64,000 nucleotides of DNA from a virus, in IMG/VR virus record IMGVR_UViG_3300043399_000272, positions 124,001 to 188,000 of that record, one strand, 5' to 3'. Of this stretch, positions 1 to 10,689 are shown in pieces (positions within the stretch are counted from its first letter, which is position 1; each line of letters starts with the position of its first letter). The notes below the pieces were generated by a model that had not been told where the DNA came from, made no database searches, and saw nothing but the letters and a program-made list of their open reading frames with translations. The position numbers and the translations under genes were made by a program.

Positions 1-2
1 AA

Positions 3-3000
3 ACTAACAATTACGCAAATGTGCCATTTGCTAAATCAGGAGGAATGATAACAGAAACATTTGGAACAAGTGTTGCGTATATTCCTGACTTTGGATATCT
101 AGTAGGTGATAGTGCTGCTGGAAAAGTTTATGTGTTTGTACAGGCTGATAACGGAAGTTTCTTCTTAAAAGATACTATGTCATATCCTGGTACTACATTT
201 GGCACAGTAATTGCATACAGTGAACAATTGGTTGTAATTACTGCACCGGGTCCAGCCCTAGGGATCAGTCAAATTTATATTTACAGAATACCAACTACCA
301 ACAGTATCAATGGTTTGACACTACAACAAGTAATTACATTTGGTGGCACTATAGGTAAGAGTGTAACTATCTCACAAGATAGTAACTTATTGTATTTAGG
401 AAGTGAAGATAACAACCTAGTTGTAATATTCCAATTAGATCGTGTTCCAACTCACACTGGTTCAGGACTTAGTTTAGCGGCGGCTACTCAGGTCAGAAGC
501 AAACAGTTTATATGTTCCGGTAATGTAGGTAACTTAATAACTGAAGGACAGCGTGTAAGTTTCTCAACAGCTTATACTAATTTAGGAGTAACAACTTATT
601 ACCCTATAACTGAATTCATGAATGAATTTAAAGTCTTGGGTAACCAAACAGGATTATTATCCTATGGTGATCAAGTGACGTTTAATACATCTGGAACCGG
701 TAGCACAATTGCATACACAATTGGTTCTTTCTATGTTGATGAAGGTCTAACATTAAATATCACCGGCGCTGCAGGCAATGGCACCTTTGCTGCGGTATCT
801 TATGCAGCACAAGCAGTTGCACCTTTCCAAATAGGAGAGAAAATTATAATCTCCGGTATGACACCGGCAGCGTACAATGGAACTCATACCGTAGTAGCTT
901 GTACTACAACTCAAGTCACCTTTGCATCAACTGCGACTGGACCAATGACAGTTGCAGGCACGGTGTCAGCACCTACAATAACTGTATTCAGTACTATAGA
1001 AAACTTTGCTACAGGAACTAATATTAATGTAGGTAACCCAATTTACAAGATTACTTTTAGCCAAGATGATGTGCATACTGTTGTAACGAGCACCTATAAT
1101 TCGTCTACAAATAAAACTACTTTCTTGTTGCAAGATGAAATTAGTTATTCTACTCCATCTGGATCTAATATCTTTATAGTGTCAGATGCATTTAGTATTG
1201 GTGGTATACTATCATCAGTATTAGCCGCAGAAGACGACAAGTATGGTTTTAGCCTAACTACCAATTACGATGGTAGTAAATTGTTTGTTGGAGCACCGTA
1301 CACTGATTTTAGCGAAAGTCTAACAGATACAGGTGTCGTGTTCGCATATGACAGATTGATCATAAATGTAGAAGTACAGTATGATCAAAAAGAAGGTCAA
1401 CCATTCGTTATTCGTCCTCCATTCACACCTACAGACCAAACTAGAGTACTGTTAAACGGTGTATTGTTACAGAGTAATCAATATATTGTTATATTTGGTG
1501 TAATATTTATTGATGATATTGGAATGGTTGCAGGAGATATCTTAACAGTTAACAGCATTAATTTTGTGCTAACATCACAATTGTTCAGCCAAGACAATTT
1601 AAGTGATTTGCGTCAAGGTGAGTTGTTCGGGTACAGTCTTTCTTCTAACAAGTATGGTAGTGAGTTATTAGTGGGTGTACCGTTCGATGTGTCGAATAAT
1701 ACACAAAAAGAGGGTTCTGTAATACGTTTTACAAATGCAGGAAAGCGTTTTGGAAGAATACAAGGTGTAATAGAATGCAACCTATATGAACCGACTTACT
1801 TATTACTAAACGGTCAGATTGTTAATGCATTCTCTGAAACACCATTGCTAGCTACTATAAGTACAGGTGCAACAACATGTACTATTAGTGCATTAGCAGC
1901 CTCATACTTACCTAACTCAGGTGTTATCTCGTTTACGAATACGTTAACTGGTAGCATACAGTCAATTGCTTATACTAGTGTAAACGCTACAACAGGTGTA
2001 ATAACATTTGCAGTTCCGCTACCAACTAAGAATGGGTCTTCTCAAACATTTACTGCCGGAACAACTACAGTTACATTGCCATTAGGTAACGCAGCAAATG
2101 TTGCGAATGCAATTAACAATACAAATATTGATAATATCAGAGCATTCTCAACTGAAGATAACAGACTACAAATTTTCTTATTAAAGAACAATTTAGGTCA
2201 ATCTAATAACAAATTGAATTTAGGTGTGTTTAATGGTAACTTCTTAACAATGTTAGGTGTTATAGATTATGTTAAGTCACAGGTCATTCAAGACCCACAT
2301 GCACAGACACATACTCAATTTGGTTATTCTGTAAAATTTAACCAAGAAGACTCGTTTGTTGTAGGAGCTCCATCTAGTGATAGATATAATTCCACTACGT
2401 TCGATGAGCAGTATGAGGACACACATAAAAACACTGTCTTTGATAATGACTTAACTATCTTTGAAGATCGTGCATTTAATGCAGGTAGTGTCTACATGTA
2501 TGATTATATTGTTTCATACGATGAGAGTCTCACCAATATCGGAAATTACATTTATGCACAATCATGCAATTACACAACTAATGATTATGGTTCTTTCCCA
2601 TACTATGGACAAGTTGTAGATTACAATGATGGTGTTGTTATGGTCGGCGCCCCACAGTTTAAACCGGGTGTTGAAAATGGACAAACTTGGATATTCGCTA
2701 ATGACTCTATGGAACCAAATTGGCACCCATATAGAGAAAGCGATCCAATCGTTAACACAGAAAAGATTCAAAAAGCACAACTGTATGACAACGTAACTAA
2801 CGAAACTCTTGTCTCTTTAGATTACATTGATCCGTTACAAGGAAAGTTATTAGGAGTAGTAGGAGAAAACTTAGATTTTGTTTCCACGACTGATCCTGCA
2901 AACTACACAGCGGTTGACATAAACAATGGAAGTGCAACTTGGTCATGGGCACAAGTAGGTAAACTATGGTTTGATACAAGCACTACTAAGTTCTTAAATT

Positions 3001-6000
3001 ACCATCAGAACGATGTTACGTATAATAGTGAATATTGGGGTTCTGTATTCCCTGGTAGTACCGTTACTGTCTACACTTGGATCGAAAGTTTAGTATTACC
3101 GGTATTGTATGAGGGACCGGGGACAGTCTATGATTCTGGTAAGTACTCAACTGTTTATGTAACTGATAGCAATGATAACTTAGTTCCTAAATATTACTTC
3201 TGGGTAAGAGGAACTAACCAGTTATTTACTGCTGCTGGCAAAACATTGACTGACTCTATCATTGAACAGTATATTGCTAATCCTAAGAATTCAGGTATTG
3301 CATTCGTTGCTCCACTAAGACCTAATACATATGCTTTCTATAACTCTAAAGAGTATATTAATAATAAAACTACAAACTTCCACTTAGGATACAGTAGTAG
3401 TGACAACGACAATACAGGTCATCAAGAATTCCAACTAATACGCACAAACTTTACTGATGATTTCTTGTATGGGTTTGTAAACACTAGCAAAGGATATGCT
3501 GTACCCACTAGTTTATATGACAAATATATCGATAGCTTCTCAGGCACAGATGAGATGGGTGCACCTGTTCCCGATATCACTTTACCTAAGTTGATGCAAT
3601 CAGGTGTTAGTGTAAGACCTAGACAAAGTTTTTACTATAATAGGCTATTAGCTCTACAAAATTACTTAGAGTATGCTAACAACGTAGTTAAGCAATATCC
3701 CATAAATGAGATGGGAAATATTACTTTCTTGTATGCACAGGGAGAATTCTATAACACACCTAACTATTGGGAAAATATTTATTGGTGGGCAGAAGGATAT
3801 AGTAATACTACGAAGGCAAGGTTCGAAGTACCGATTTATAGTGATCTATTAACACTAACTCCTACAGAGGGATTAATAGTAGGTGTTGCTCAAAATCCGC
3901 AAGGCAAGAGAGAAGTATATGTATATCGTGAGTCTAAGTGGTCTAGAATCGGTCTTGAAGATGGTACTATACAATTCTTAGATTCTTTGTGGGATTACAG
4001 TAGCAATCAAATTGGGTTTGGTGAGAATTTCTTTGACAACACCCCATATGATTCATATCCTTCAGTTGAAACTCGCTATATCATTCGAGCACTTAACGAA
4101 CAAATTTATGTTGGATCCCTACAACAACATAGAAATAATAGTTTAACCTTAATGTTTGAATATATTCAAAGTGAAAGTGTAGAAAACCAAAACTATTTAC
4201 CATGGCTAACAAAAACCAGCTTTGTTGATGTTCATTATACCGTTAGAGAACTCACTGAAAATGAAAAATTCCAGAGAGATAATCAAACTTTATTAGAAGG
4301 ATACATCAATGAACTTAAGCCGTACAGAGTTGTATTAAAAGATTTCTACTTAAAGTATAGTAAGACTGATTTATACGCAGGAGAGATAACAGACTTCGAT
4401 TTACCTGCAGTTTGGAATGACACTATAGGTAGATTTGTTTCACCACAGTTGACATTTAACCAAGATAACGGTCCTTATAAATTTGGCGTAGAGAATAATA
4501 TTTGGAACGAATATCAGTACAGCGATTGGTTCAATAATTACGGTACTATATTCTCAGAAATTAGTAACACGTTAGTTACCGAATTATCTGAATTTATTAG
4601 TAGCACACAAACTTACTTGTATGTTAAAAACTCTAATAGTTTACCGGTAACTGGTGTTATAAGAATAGGTGAAGAAAAAATTTCTTACGGTGGTATTTCT
4701 CAACTTGAAGGTAAACTAACTGGATTAATAAGAGGGTTTGATGATACAGTGTCCAGCTCACATACTGCTAATGCGTCGGTATATATGGATGTTCCTGCAG
4801 TTGTAGTACTTGATGCTGGTAGAGACTATGCTAGTACACCTAACGTCATTGCTTATGTTGATTTGAGTAAATATCCTCCACCAAAGAGAGAAGCTAGATT
4901 GCAAGCTGTTATGGCAGTAGACAAAGTAGCTTCAATAACTGTTGTAGATCCAGGTGAAGGTTACGTAACTACCCCATCTATTGTTATAGAATCAAGTGTG
5001 GAATATACTTCTACCAAAGACGCTATCAACTTTGTTTCTAATTTGGTTCAAGTAGAAACTACTGATCTTGCTACCGGTGAGTTAGTATATGTTTCTAGCA
5101 GTGCAGATAATGGAAGTAAGAAAATTATACCTGATGGATATTACTATATTAATGTAATTGAAATTTCATTGCTATCAGTAACAGGTACGTCCTTAGTCAG
5201 TTTCTATACCACTTTAGCAGATAGTATTAAGGGTATAAATCGAGTAGACTTTACAAACTCTGAATATATAAGTAATTCCTATACTATCACGGTGGGAATT
5301 CGAGCAAGAGCTAGAGCCACAATGGATAGCTTACAAGTTCGCTCATTAAAGCCAACTCTACGATTCGATAGAACTAGCTATCGTCCTATGATAACTCCAT
5401 GGACACCTAACGAGTATTATTCTAGTCAATATATTAGTTATGGTAATGATGCTAGTTCCCCAATCAAATTGTATGACAGTTTGGTTTATGAAAATGTATC
5501 GGGAACGGTTTCCCCTGCAGGCGGAACAGGTGCTACATTTACTGTATATGTAGTAGTTACTGGTGTCGAGTACAACGTTTCAGTAGAAGACTTGGGACAA
5601 GATTATGATATAGGTGACGTAATCACTATCTTAGGAACTTCTTTGGGCGGAACTACTTCAAATAATTGCATTATTACAGTAGATGCAGTTGACGGTGACG
5701 GTGGTATAACTGATGTAAGTGTATCCGGCACACCATTCATCTCAACTGAAGGGATTTACATTAATCCTAGTTATGCAAGTTTACAAGGTGCATTGTTACC
5801 AGTAACTGATTTGTCTAGTGTTGATGGTTCTGCAGTGGTTACAGTTGATTTAAACTACAGCGGATTAAAGCCAGGCCAAATTAATAATACTTATATGTAT
5901 TTCTTCACTGAGCCAACTGAAGCTAACCAAGGTATTTATGTTTACGATGATAGTTTATCAGGCGGTGCTGTGATTAGAATCAGTCGTCCTAAATTTAACC

Positions 6001-9000
6001 CTTCTGACCTCAGTAATCTATATGAAATATTGATCGAAGATGCTGGCTTAGGATACGCTGAGGGCAATGAAATTAGAATATCCGGAAGTTTATTAGGTGG
6101 ACAGAATGGTATTAACGATGCGATTATTGTTATTACCAAAGTAAACCCTGATACTTCTATTTTCTCAGCAACTATTTCAGGCACTGCGAATGGTGATTTT
6201 GGACGTTATTATGTAAGAGTAAATTCATACGACTCCGCATTGAACCAGTGTGAAATGTCAATATTCTCTGATCAAAATTTACTAATTCCTGTTTCTTATG
6301 CATCATTCATTTGGAACGGAACTAATACAAGTTACGGATACTTACCAGAACAAATAGTAGACAATTACACATTTAATTATAACGTTGGTTCTGTTGTATC
6401 TTATGCGGGATATGTGTGGAAATGTATCAACGCAAATAATGATAGTGAATTCAACGTCAATAACTGGATAATTATATCCAGTGACAATTACATCTTAAAT
6501 GCGCTTGATAGAATTGAAGCATACTATGAGCCTACTATCAATATGCCAGGAAAAGATCCTCAGCAATTGATGAAGGGTATATCATATCCTAATAACACTT
6601 ATCTAGGTAATAAGTTTGCTCCTGAAGATGAAATCCCATTAGATTTCATCTTACGAAATAATACGTTCTACCCTAGAACTATTAACATCAAGGGAGTCGT
6701 ATTCAATGGTAATACTGTTGTTGCAGTCGGTGACTCAACCTCTGGAAGCTCTGTATTAATATACGACAATGAAACGTCCTTGTTCTCTAACTATAATATT
6801 TCTGAAGTATCTTTGGGAATAACAGATTTATCATTCTCTAATGGTAGATATGTGTTGACTACAACAAATCAAAATCAATCAGTGTGGATCAGTGATGATG
6901 CAGTTAACTGGTTCACAGTTGGTACATATAGTCCTTATGATTTTATGGATTATGATGAATTACAATATGATTCTTCTGGTTTGGTCGTAGAAAGTTATCC
7001 TAAGAACGGCGCGCTTGCTGCCGATGAATTCTCACTAGTTACAGGAAATCAATCTATTTCTAAATCTACTGATGAAGTAGTTTGGGAAGAAATATTCAAC
7101 ATTCAATCTAACTTAAATCAGATACTAAAAGATATTATCTATGTAGATATTTCAGCATTCACTGGCTACATGGCATTTGGTGTCGGAGAAGAAGTTACAT
7201 CTGGTGCAGGTACTGCTGCACCAGTGATAAGTAGTTGTTCCTTAATTTACACAAGTGATGACACTACTGTTTGGACAAAGCAAACTCCTACACTAAGTAC
7301 ATTGGGTATTTACGGTGCGGTTGCAACTACCACGTCTGTTATAGTAGTGGGAGAATCAGGGTTAATATACTCAACAACAAATATGTCTACATGGACCGCG
7401 GGAGTAATTTCAGGGTCACCCGTGACTACAAATATAAATTCTGTTGCATTTGGTAACGGTGTCTTTGTTGCAGTAGGAGATAAAACAGGTACAAGTTCTA
7501 CTGATCCTGGATTAATATTACGTTCTACTAACGGCACAACTTGGACACAAGTTTCCAGTGTATTCTTTACGAATAACAACCTAAACAAGGTTACTTATGG
7601 TGAAGATGGATACTTCTATGCTGCAGGTGAAAACGCAACAATACTAAGAAGTTTGAATGGGTCAAATTGGGAAAACATGTCTAATATTCAAGTTGACGAT
7701 CCTTACTATATTGTACAAGGTAATGACTTCTTGTTTGGTTACGGCCCTGAAGAATTAGTCCCTGGAATAGTAACAGACACGTTATCTATGTATGTAAGAA
7801 GTGCACCTGGTGCATATTGGGACTTGGATACCGTCACTACTATAAATCCAGATGTTCCGTATTGGTACAAGCACACTGGATTTAACATGCAGACAGTCGT
7901 TGCTAAACCTGACAATGACAATGTTGTTAGTTTTGCAGGTTTAGTAGTAAACCCAATGACATTGAGCGTATTCGTCATAGATGATGAAACTCAATTAGGT
8001 ACTAGAATTTATACTGACCTAAGTTCTAATACACCGGTCACAACCAGTAGTAATCCTATAGGATACTCTATTGACTGGATAACAGAGACAATTACATTGT
8101 CTGGCGCAATTTCTGCCACTGAATCTATCATGATTGAAGTTTATGAAGTTGGTAATGGTCAAGAACTCGTGAGAGCGAATTCTAAGATTTACCCAATGAA
8201 GACAGATGGAAATGGAAAAACTATTATTGTATTTGAACAGTTGTACCAAGAAATCGTAGCAGATCCTGTAGTATTTGTTAATGGTGTAAAATTTGAATAT
8301 GTTACTACATTTACGGATACAAACCAATTTACTGTAACAAACACATCTGAAAACTTCTTGATGTTGCAGTTTAATACCGCGCTCTCATCAGAAACTGACT
8401 ATGTAGTGTATGCAATATTGGCAACAGGTTCTACTCTCAGAAACCGTAATCAAGTATTAAACTATAGTATTCCAGAAACACAAGTTTATGTACCTACAGG
8501 AACTGAGACAACGATTGATTTAGATTTTGATATATCGATCGGCACCAATGAAGACAATGCAATTGTTGAAGTTAATGGTGAACGCCTAATACCAGTCACT
8601 GAATATTCATTTAACACATCAACTAATCAACTTGTTTTAGTAAATTCAGTCACTAGTGACGATATTGTAGCCATTACTACTTACAATGATACTTCTAGAC
8701 AATGGTTAGTAACTGATACCTACACTGGCATTTCAGTGTACCCTATAAGTTATATAGATACTTCATTGGCTGTAGCGACAATTACATTTGAAACTGATCC
8801 AGCATATAGTTCAGGGACAATGGTGTATATTAATGGCACTAACGGAACTGTAGAACTAAATAGAAACGCTTATTATGTAAAACCAGTTGAAGTGGATAGT
8901 GTCTATTATTATGAAATATACACCGATGCTGATTTATACTATCCAGTTACTGGTCACGATATCGGCACGTATACTGGTGGTGGTGTAGCAAGTGAAAGTA

Positions 9001-9878
9001 CATTCTCAGTACCCTACCCAGATGTTCCGTTCGGAATGGATCCAATGACATATACTGAAGGAAGTAGAACATGGATCACTGTAAATAGCAAGAGAATAGA
9101 CCCTTCACTTGTAATTTTTGGTGAGAATAATCAGTTGAGTATAATCAGTGATATTTCTAGCAGTGACCAGGTAGTAATAACTGCTATGGTTACAGGAGCA
9201 AGTCCAAACCCAATGACGTTTGATATTAACATCAATAAGTATTCAACTCCGGTGGCATATAGAACTAACTTGCAAGATGGTTCTTGGTTAACTGAAGAAT
9301 TTACAGGTGAAACGGATTATATGACGTTCTTTAACGTAAGCAACTTAGTAGAATCTATTTCTAAGACACTAACCGTAATTGCAAATGGTACAGAGTTATA
9401 TACATTATTGCAAGTTAATATCAACCAGATTAAGGAAGTTATTGTATATAATAATACTACTCTTACTACACTAAGCAGTAATGATTTCACTTTGAGCTTG
9501 ATTTCAGGCGCAAGTGGGTTGACATTCACAAACGGTGCAGAAGAAGGTGACTCAATAACAGTAACGTTAATATTGGGAGACACTGTAGAAATTAACGGAG
9601 AGCGTATTAGATTCAGTACAATTTCTATTGAAAATAATACTATTTCTGGATTGACTCGCGGTGTTGACGGAACACTAGTAGCTCCGGTTCATCCTCAATA
9701 TGCTATAGGATATGGTATCAACGATGCAAGAAGATTGACGCCTGAGCAATATAGTGTAGTTTGGGAAAGTACAGATATTGTATCTACTTCATATTATGAC
9801 GAGATTCCTAAAACAGATCCATTACAGATCAGTACAACGGAAATTGCTCAGTTTTTACAAAGTAGCGCATCAAATTGA
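3..9878 (+). CDS. Giant virion/fibre protein, beta-propeller rich (5' end cut by window)
   Basis: The frame is open to the first bases of the window, so this protein of more than 3285 residues is 5'-truncated; the GTG at 21 and ATG at 45 lie inside a propeller-like repeat and are unlikely starts. The first ~900 residues hold FG-GAP-like repeats (FGYS...LLVGVP, FGYS...FVVGAP, YGFS...LFVGAP). Around residues 2230-2560 there are sialidase/BNR-like blades (ILRSTNGTTW, IYSTTNMSTW, ILRSLNGSNW). No enzyme motif was seen. Size, Ser/Thr/Asn/Gly richness and the following fibre genes suggest a tail fibre or baseplate-attached adhesin. The exact role is inference. Confidence 0.8.
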   Translation, partial: TNNYANVPFAKSGGMITETFGTSVAYIPDFGYLVGDSAAGKVYVFVQADNGSFFLKDTMSYPGTTFGTVIAYSEQLVVITAPGPALGISQIYIYRIPTTNSINGLTLQQVITFGGTIGKSVTISQDSNLLYLGSEDNNLVVIFQLDRVPTHTGSGLSLAAATQVRSKQFICSGNVGNLITEGQRVSFSTAYTNLGVTTYYPITEFMNEFKVLGNQTGLLSYGDQVTFNTSGTGSTIAYTIGSFYVDEGLTLNITGAAGNGTFAAVSYAAQAVAPFQIGEKIIISGMTPAAYNGTHTVVACTTTQVTFASTATGPMTVAGTVSAPTITVFSTIENFATGTNINVGNPIYKITFSQDDVHTVVTSTYNSSTNKTTFLLQDEISYSTPSGSNIFIVSDAFSIGGILSSVLAAEDDKYGFSLTTNYDGSKLFVGAPYTDFSESLTDTGVVFAYDRLIINVEVQYDQKEGQPFVIRPPFTPTDQTRVLLNGVLLQSNQYIVIFGVIFIDDIGMVAGDILTVNSINFVLTSQLFSQDNLSDLRQGELFGYSLSSNKYGSELLVGVPFDVSNNTQKEGSVIRFTNAGKRFGRIQGVIECNLYEPTYLLLNGQIVNAFSETPLLATISTGATTCTISALAASYLPNSGVISFTNTLTGSIQSIAYTSVNATTGVITFAVPLPTKNGSSQTFTAGTTTVTLPLGNAANVANAINNTNIDNIRAFSTEDNRLQIFLLKNNLGQSNNKLNLGVFNGNFLTMLGVIDYVKSQVIQDPHAQTHTQFGYSVKFNQEDSFVVGAPSSDRYNSTTFDEQYEDTHKNTVFDNDLTIFEDRAFNAGSVYMYDYIVSYDESLTNIGNYIYAQSCNYTTNDYGSFPYYGQVVDYNDGVVMVGAPQFKPGVENGQTWIFANDSMEPNWHPYRESDPIVNTEKIQKAQLYDNVTNETLVSLDYIDPLQGKLLGVVGENLDFVSTTDPANYTAVDINNGSATWSWAQVGKLWFDTSTTKFLNYHQNDVTYNSEYWGSVFPGSTVTVYTWIESLVLPVLYEGPGTVYDSGKYSTVYVTDSNDNLVPKYYFWVRGTNQLFTAAGKTLTDSIIEQYIANPKNSGIAFVAPLRPNTYAFYNSKEYINNKTTNFHLGYSSSDNDNTGHQEFQLIRTNFTDDFLYGFVNTSKGYAVPTSLYDKYIDSFSGTDEMGAPVPDITLPKLMQSGVSVRPRQSFYYNRLLALQNYLEYANNVVKQYPINEMGNITFLYAQGEFYNTPNYWENIYWWAEGYSNTTKARFEVPIYSDLLTLTPTEGLIVGVAQNPQGKREVYVYRESKWSRIGLEDGTIQFLDSLWDYSSNQIGFGENFFDNTPYDSYPSVETRYIIRALNEQIYVGSLQQHRNNSLTLMFEYIQSESVENQNYLPWLTKTSFVDVHYTVRELTENEKFQRDNQTLLEGYINELKPYRVVLKDFYLKYSKTDLYAGEITDFDLPAVWNDTIGRFVSPQLTFNQDNGPYKFGVENNIWNEYQYSDWFNNYGTIFSEISNTLVTELSEFISSTQTYLYVKNSNSLPVTGVIRIGEEKISYGGISQLEGKLTGLIRGFDDTVSSSHTANASVYMDVPAVVVLDAGRDYASTPNVIAYVDLSKYPPPKREARLQAVMAVDKVASITVVDPGEGYVTTPSIVIESSVEYTSTKDAINFVSNLVQVETTDLATGELVYVSSSADNGSKKIIPDGYYYINVIEISLLSVTGTSLVSFYTTLADSIKGINRVDFTNSEYISNSYTITVGIRARARATMDSLQVRSLKPTLRFDRTSYRPMITPWTPNEYYSSQYISYGNDASSPIKLYDSLVYENVSGTVSPAGGTGATFTVYVVVTGVEYNVSVEDLGQDYDIGDVITILGTSLGGTTSNNCIITVDAVDGDGGITDVSVSGTPFISTEGIYINPSYASLQGALLPVTDLSSVDGSAVVTVDLNYSGLKPGQINNTYMYFFTEPTEANQGIYVYDDSLSGGAVIRISRPKFNPSDLSNLYEILIEDAGLGYAEGNEIRISGSLLGGQNGINDAIIVITKVNPDTSIFSATISGTANGDFGRYYVRVNSYDSALNQCEMSIFSDQNLLIPVSYASFIWNGTNTSYGYLPEQIVDNYTFNYNVGSVVSYAGYVWKCINANNDSEFNVNNWIIISSDNYILNALDRIEAYYEPTINMPGKDPQQLMKGISYPNNTYLGNKFAPEDEIPLDFILRNNTFYPRTINIKGVVFNGNTVVAVGDSTSGSSVLIYDNETSLFSNYNISEVSLGITDLSFSNGRYVLTTTNQNQSVWISDDAVNWFTVGTYSPYDFMDYDELQYDSSGLVVESYPKNGALAADEFSLVTGNQSISKSTDEVVWEEIFNIQSNLNQILKDIIYVDISAFTGYMAFGVGEEVTSGAGTAAPVISSCSLIYTSDDTTVWTKQTPTLSTLGIYGAVATTTSVIVVGESGLIYSTTNMSTWTAGVISGSPVTTNINSVAFGNGVFVAVGDKTGTSSTDPGLILRSTNGTTWTQVSSVFFTNNNLNKVTYGEDGYFYAAGENATILRSLNGSNWENMSNIQVDDPYYIVQGNDFLFGYGPEELVPGIVTDTLSMYVRSAPGAYWDLDTVTTINPDVPYWYKHTGFNMQTVVAKPDNDNVVSFAGLVVNPMTLSVFVIDDETQLGTRIYTDLSSNTPVTTSSNPIGYSIDWITETITLSGAISATESIMIEVYEVGNGQELVRANSKIYPMKTDGNGKTIIVFEQLYQEIVADPVVFVNGVKFEYVTTFTDTNQFTVTNTSENFLMLQFNTALSSETDYVVYAILATGSTLRNRNQVLNYSIPETQVYVPTGTETTIDLDFDISIGTNEDNAIVEVNGERLIPVTEYSFNTSTNQLVLVNSVTSDDIVAITTYNDTSRQWLVTDTYTGISVYPISYIDTSLAVATITFETDPAYSSGTMVYINGTNGTVELNRNAYYVKPVEVDSVYYYEIYTDADLYYPVTGHDIGTYTGGGVASESTFSVPYPDVPFGMDPMTYTEGSRTWITVNSKRIDPSLVIFGENNQLSIISDISSSDQVVITAMVTGASPNPMTFDININKYSTPVAYRTNLQDGSWLTEEFTGETDYMTFFNVSNLVESISKTLTVIANGTELYTLLQVNINQIKEVIVYNNTTLTTLSSNDFTLSLISGASGLTFTNGAEEGDSITVTLILGDTVEINGERIRFSTISIENNTISGLTRGVDGTLVAPVHPQYAIGYGINDARRLTPEQYSVVWESTDIVSTSYYDEIPKTDPLQISTTEIAQFLQSSASN

Positions 9879-9879
9879 A

Positions 9880-9887
9880 GATAAATA
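9880..9887 (+). promoter_or_regulatory. T4-type late promoter box
   Basis: GATAAATA matches the T4 late -10 box TATAAATA at 7 of 8 positions and ends 7 bases before the ATG at 9895. No Shine-Dalgarno sequence lies between. Confidence 0.6.
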
Positions 9888-9894
9888 AAATATT

Positions 9895-10041
9895 ATGAGT
9901 GAAAAACCTGAAAAAGAAGAACCCGTAAAAGAAGAAAAAAGGCCCGTAAATGAGCTTTCGGGCTTCTTTTTCAGTTCTGCTATCAAAATATACGACCCAA
10001 ATACAAAAGAAGTATTAGTACAACAACGAGGCGATAACTAA
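9895..10041 (+). CDS. 48-residue protein, partial paralogue of the next gene
   Basis: Short acidic/basic protein with a charged start (MSEKPEKEEPVKEEK). Its end (IKIYDPNTKEVLV) copies residues 14-26 of the next protein (IKIHDPNTGEVLV). The stop overlaps the next start by one base (TAATG), so the two are probably translationally coupled. It looks like an N-terminal module of the following structural protein that either became a separate gene or was left by a partial duplication. The function is unknown. Confidence 0.6.
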   Translation: MSEKPEKEEPVKEEKRPVNELSGFFFSSAIKIYDPNTKEVLVQQRGDN

Positions 10042-10661
10042 TGTCACAGACCATGATTCCGATTCAAATTGAAGGCTTTATTAAGATCCATGATCCTAAT
10101 ACAGGCGAAGTATTAGTGGACAAGAAAAATGCTATCCACTATGAAAATATTAGTGTAGCGATAGCACAAACACTAAGCAACCGAGGTTTTGGTGCTATTT
10201 ACAAAATGGCTTTTGGTAACGGTGGATCCAGCGTTGACTCAACTGGTATAATCACGTACTTGCCACCGAATACAACAGGTGAAAATGCTAGTTTATACAA
10301 TCAAACATATGCCAAAGTTGTCGATGATACAAACATTTTAAACTTTAATCCTACATTAAACAAGATGACAGTCGCACACTCTTCTGGTAAAGTTTATACT
10401 GATATTATTGTTCAATGTTTGTTAGATTACAATGAACCATCAGGACAAGACGCATTTGATAATGCAACATATTCAGATTCTACATTTGTGTTTGATGAAC
10501 TTGGTTTATTATCATATAACGGAACTGATAATGCTGGTGTAGAACTAACAAAATTGTTAACACATGTAATTTTTCACCCAGTTCAAAAGAGTTTGAATAG
10601 ACAAATACAAATTGACTACACAGTTAGAATTCAAAGTTTGACTAACTTAGTAACAGTATAA
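10041..10661 (+). CDS. Virion-associated protein of unknown function, 206 aa
   Basis: Lies between the giant fibre gene and the next fibre gene and starts by TAATG overlap with the 48-residue gene. The N-terminus (GFIKIHDPNTGEVLVDKKNA) and the rest are beta-rich without catalytic motifs, signal peptide or membrane segment. I associate this type with structural proteins encoded near T4-like tail fibres, but that comes from context and no named family was assigned. Confidence 0.65.
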   Translation: MSQTMIPIQIEGFIKIHDPNTGEVLVDKKNAIHYENISVAIAQTLSNRGFGAIYKMAFGNGGSSVDSTGIITYLPPNTTGENASLYNQTYAKVVDDTNILNFNPTLNKMTVAHSSGKVYTDIIVQCLLDYNEPSGQDAFDNATYSDSTFVFDELGLLSYNGTDNAGVELTKLLTHVIFHPVQKSLNRQIQIDYTVRIQSLTNLVTV

Positions 10662-10669
10662 GATAAATA
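10662..10669 (+). promoter_or_regulatory. T4-type late promoter box
   Basis: GATAAATA lies 20 bases before the ATG at 10690. This one has room for a leader containing a Shine-Dalgarno-like GCGGAGC. Confidence 0.55.
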
Positions 10670-10689
10670 TTTTATTAGCGGAGCAATAA

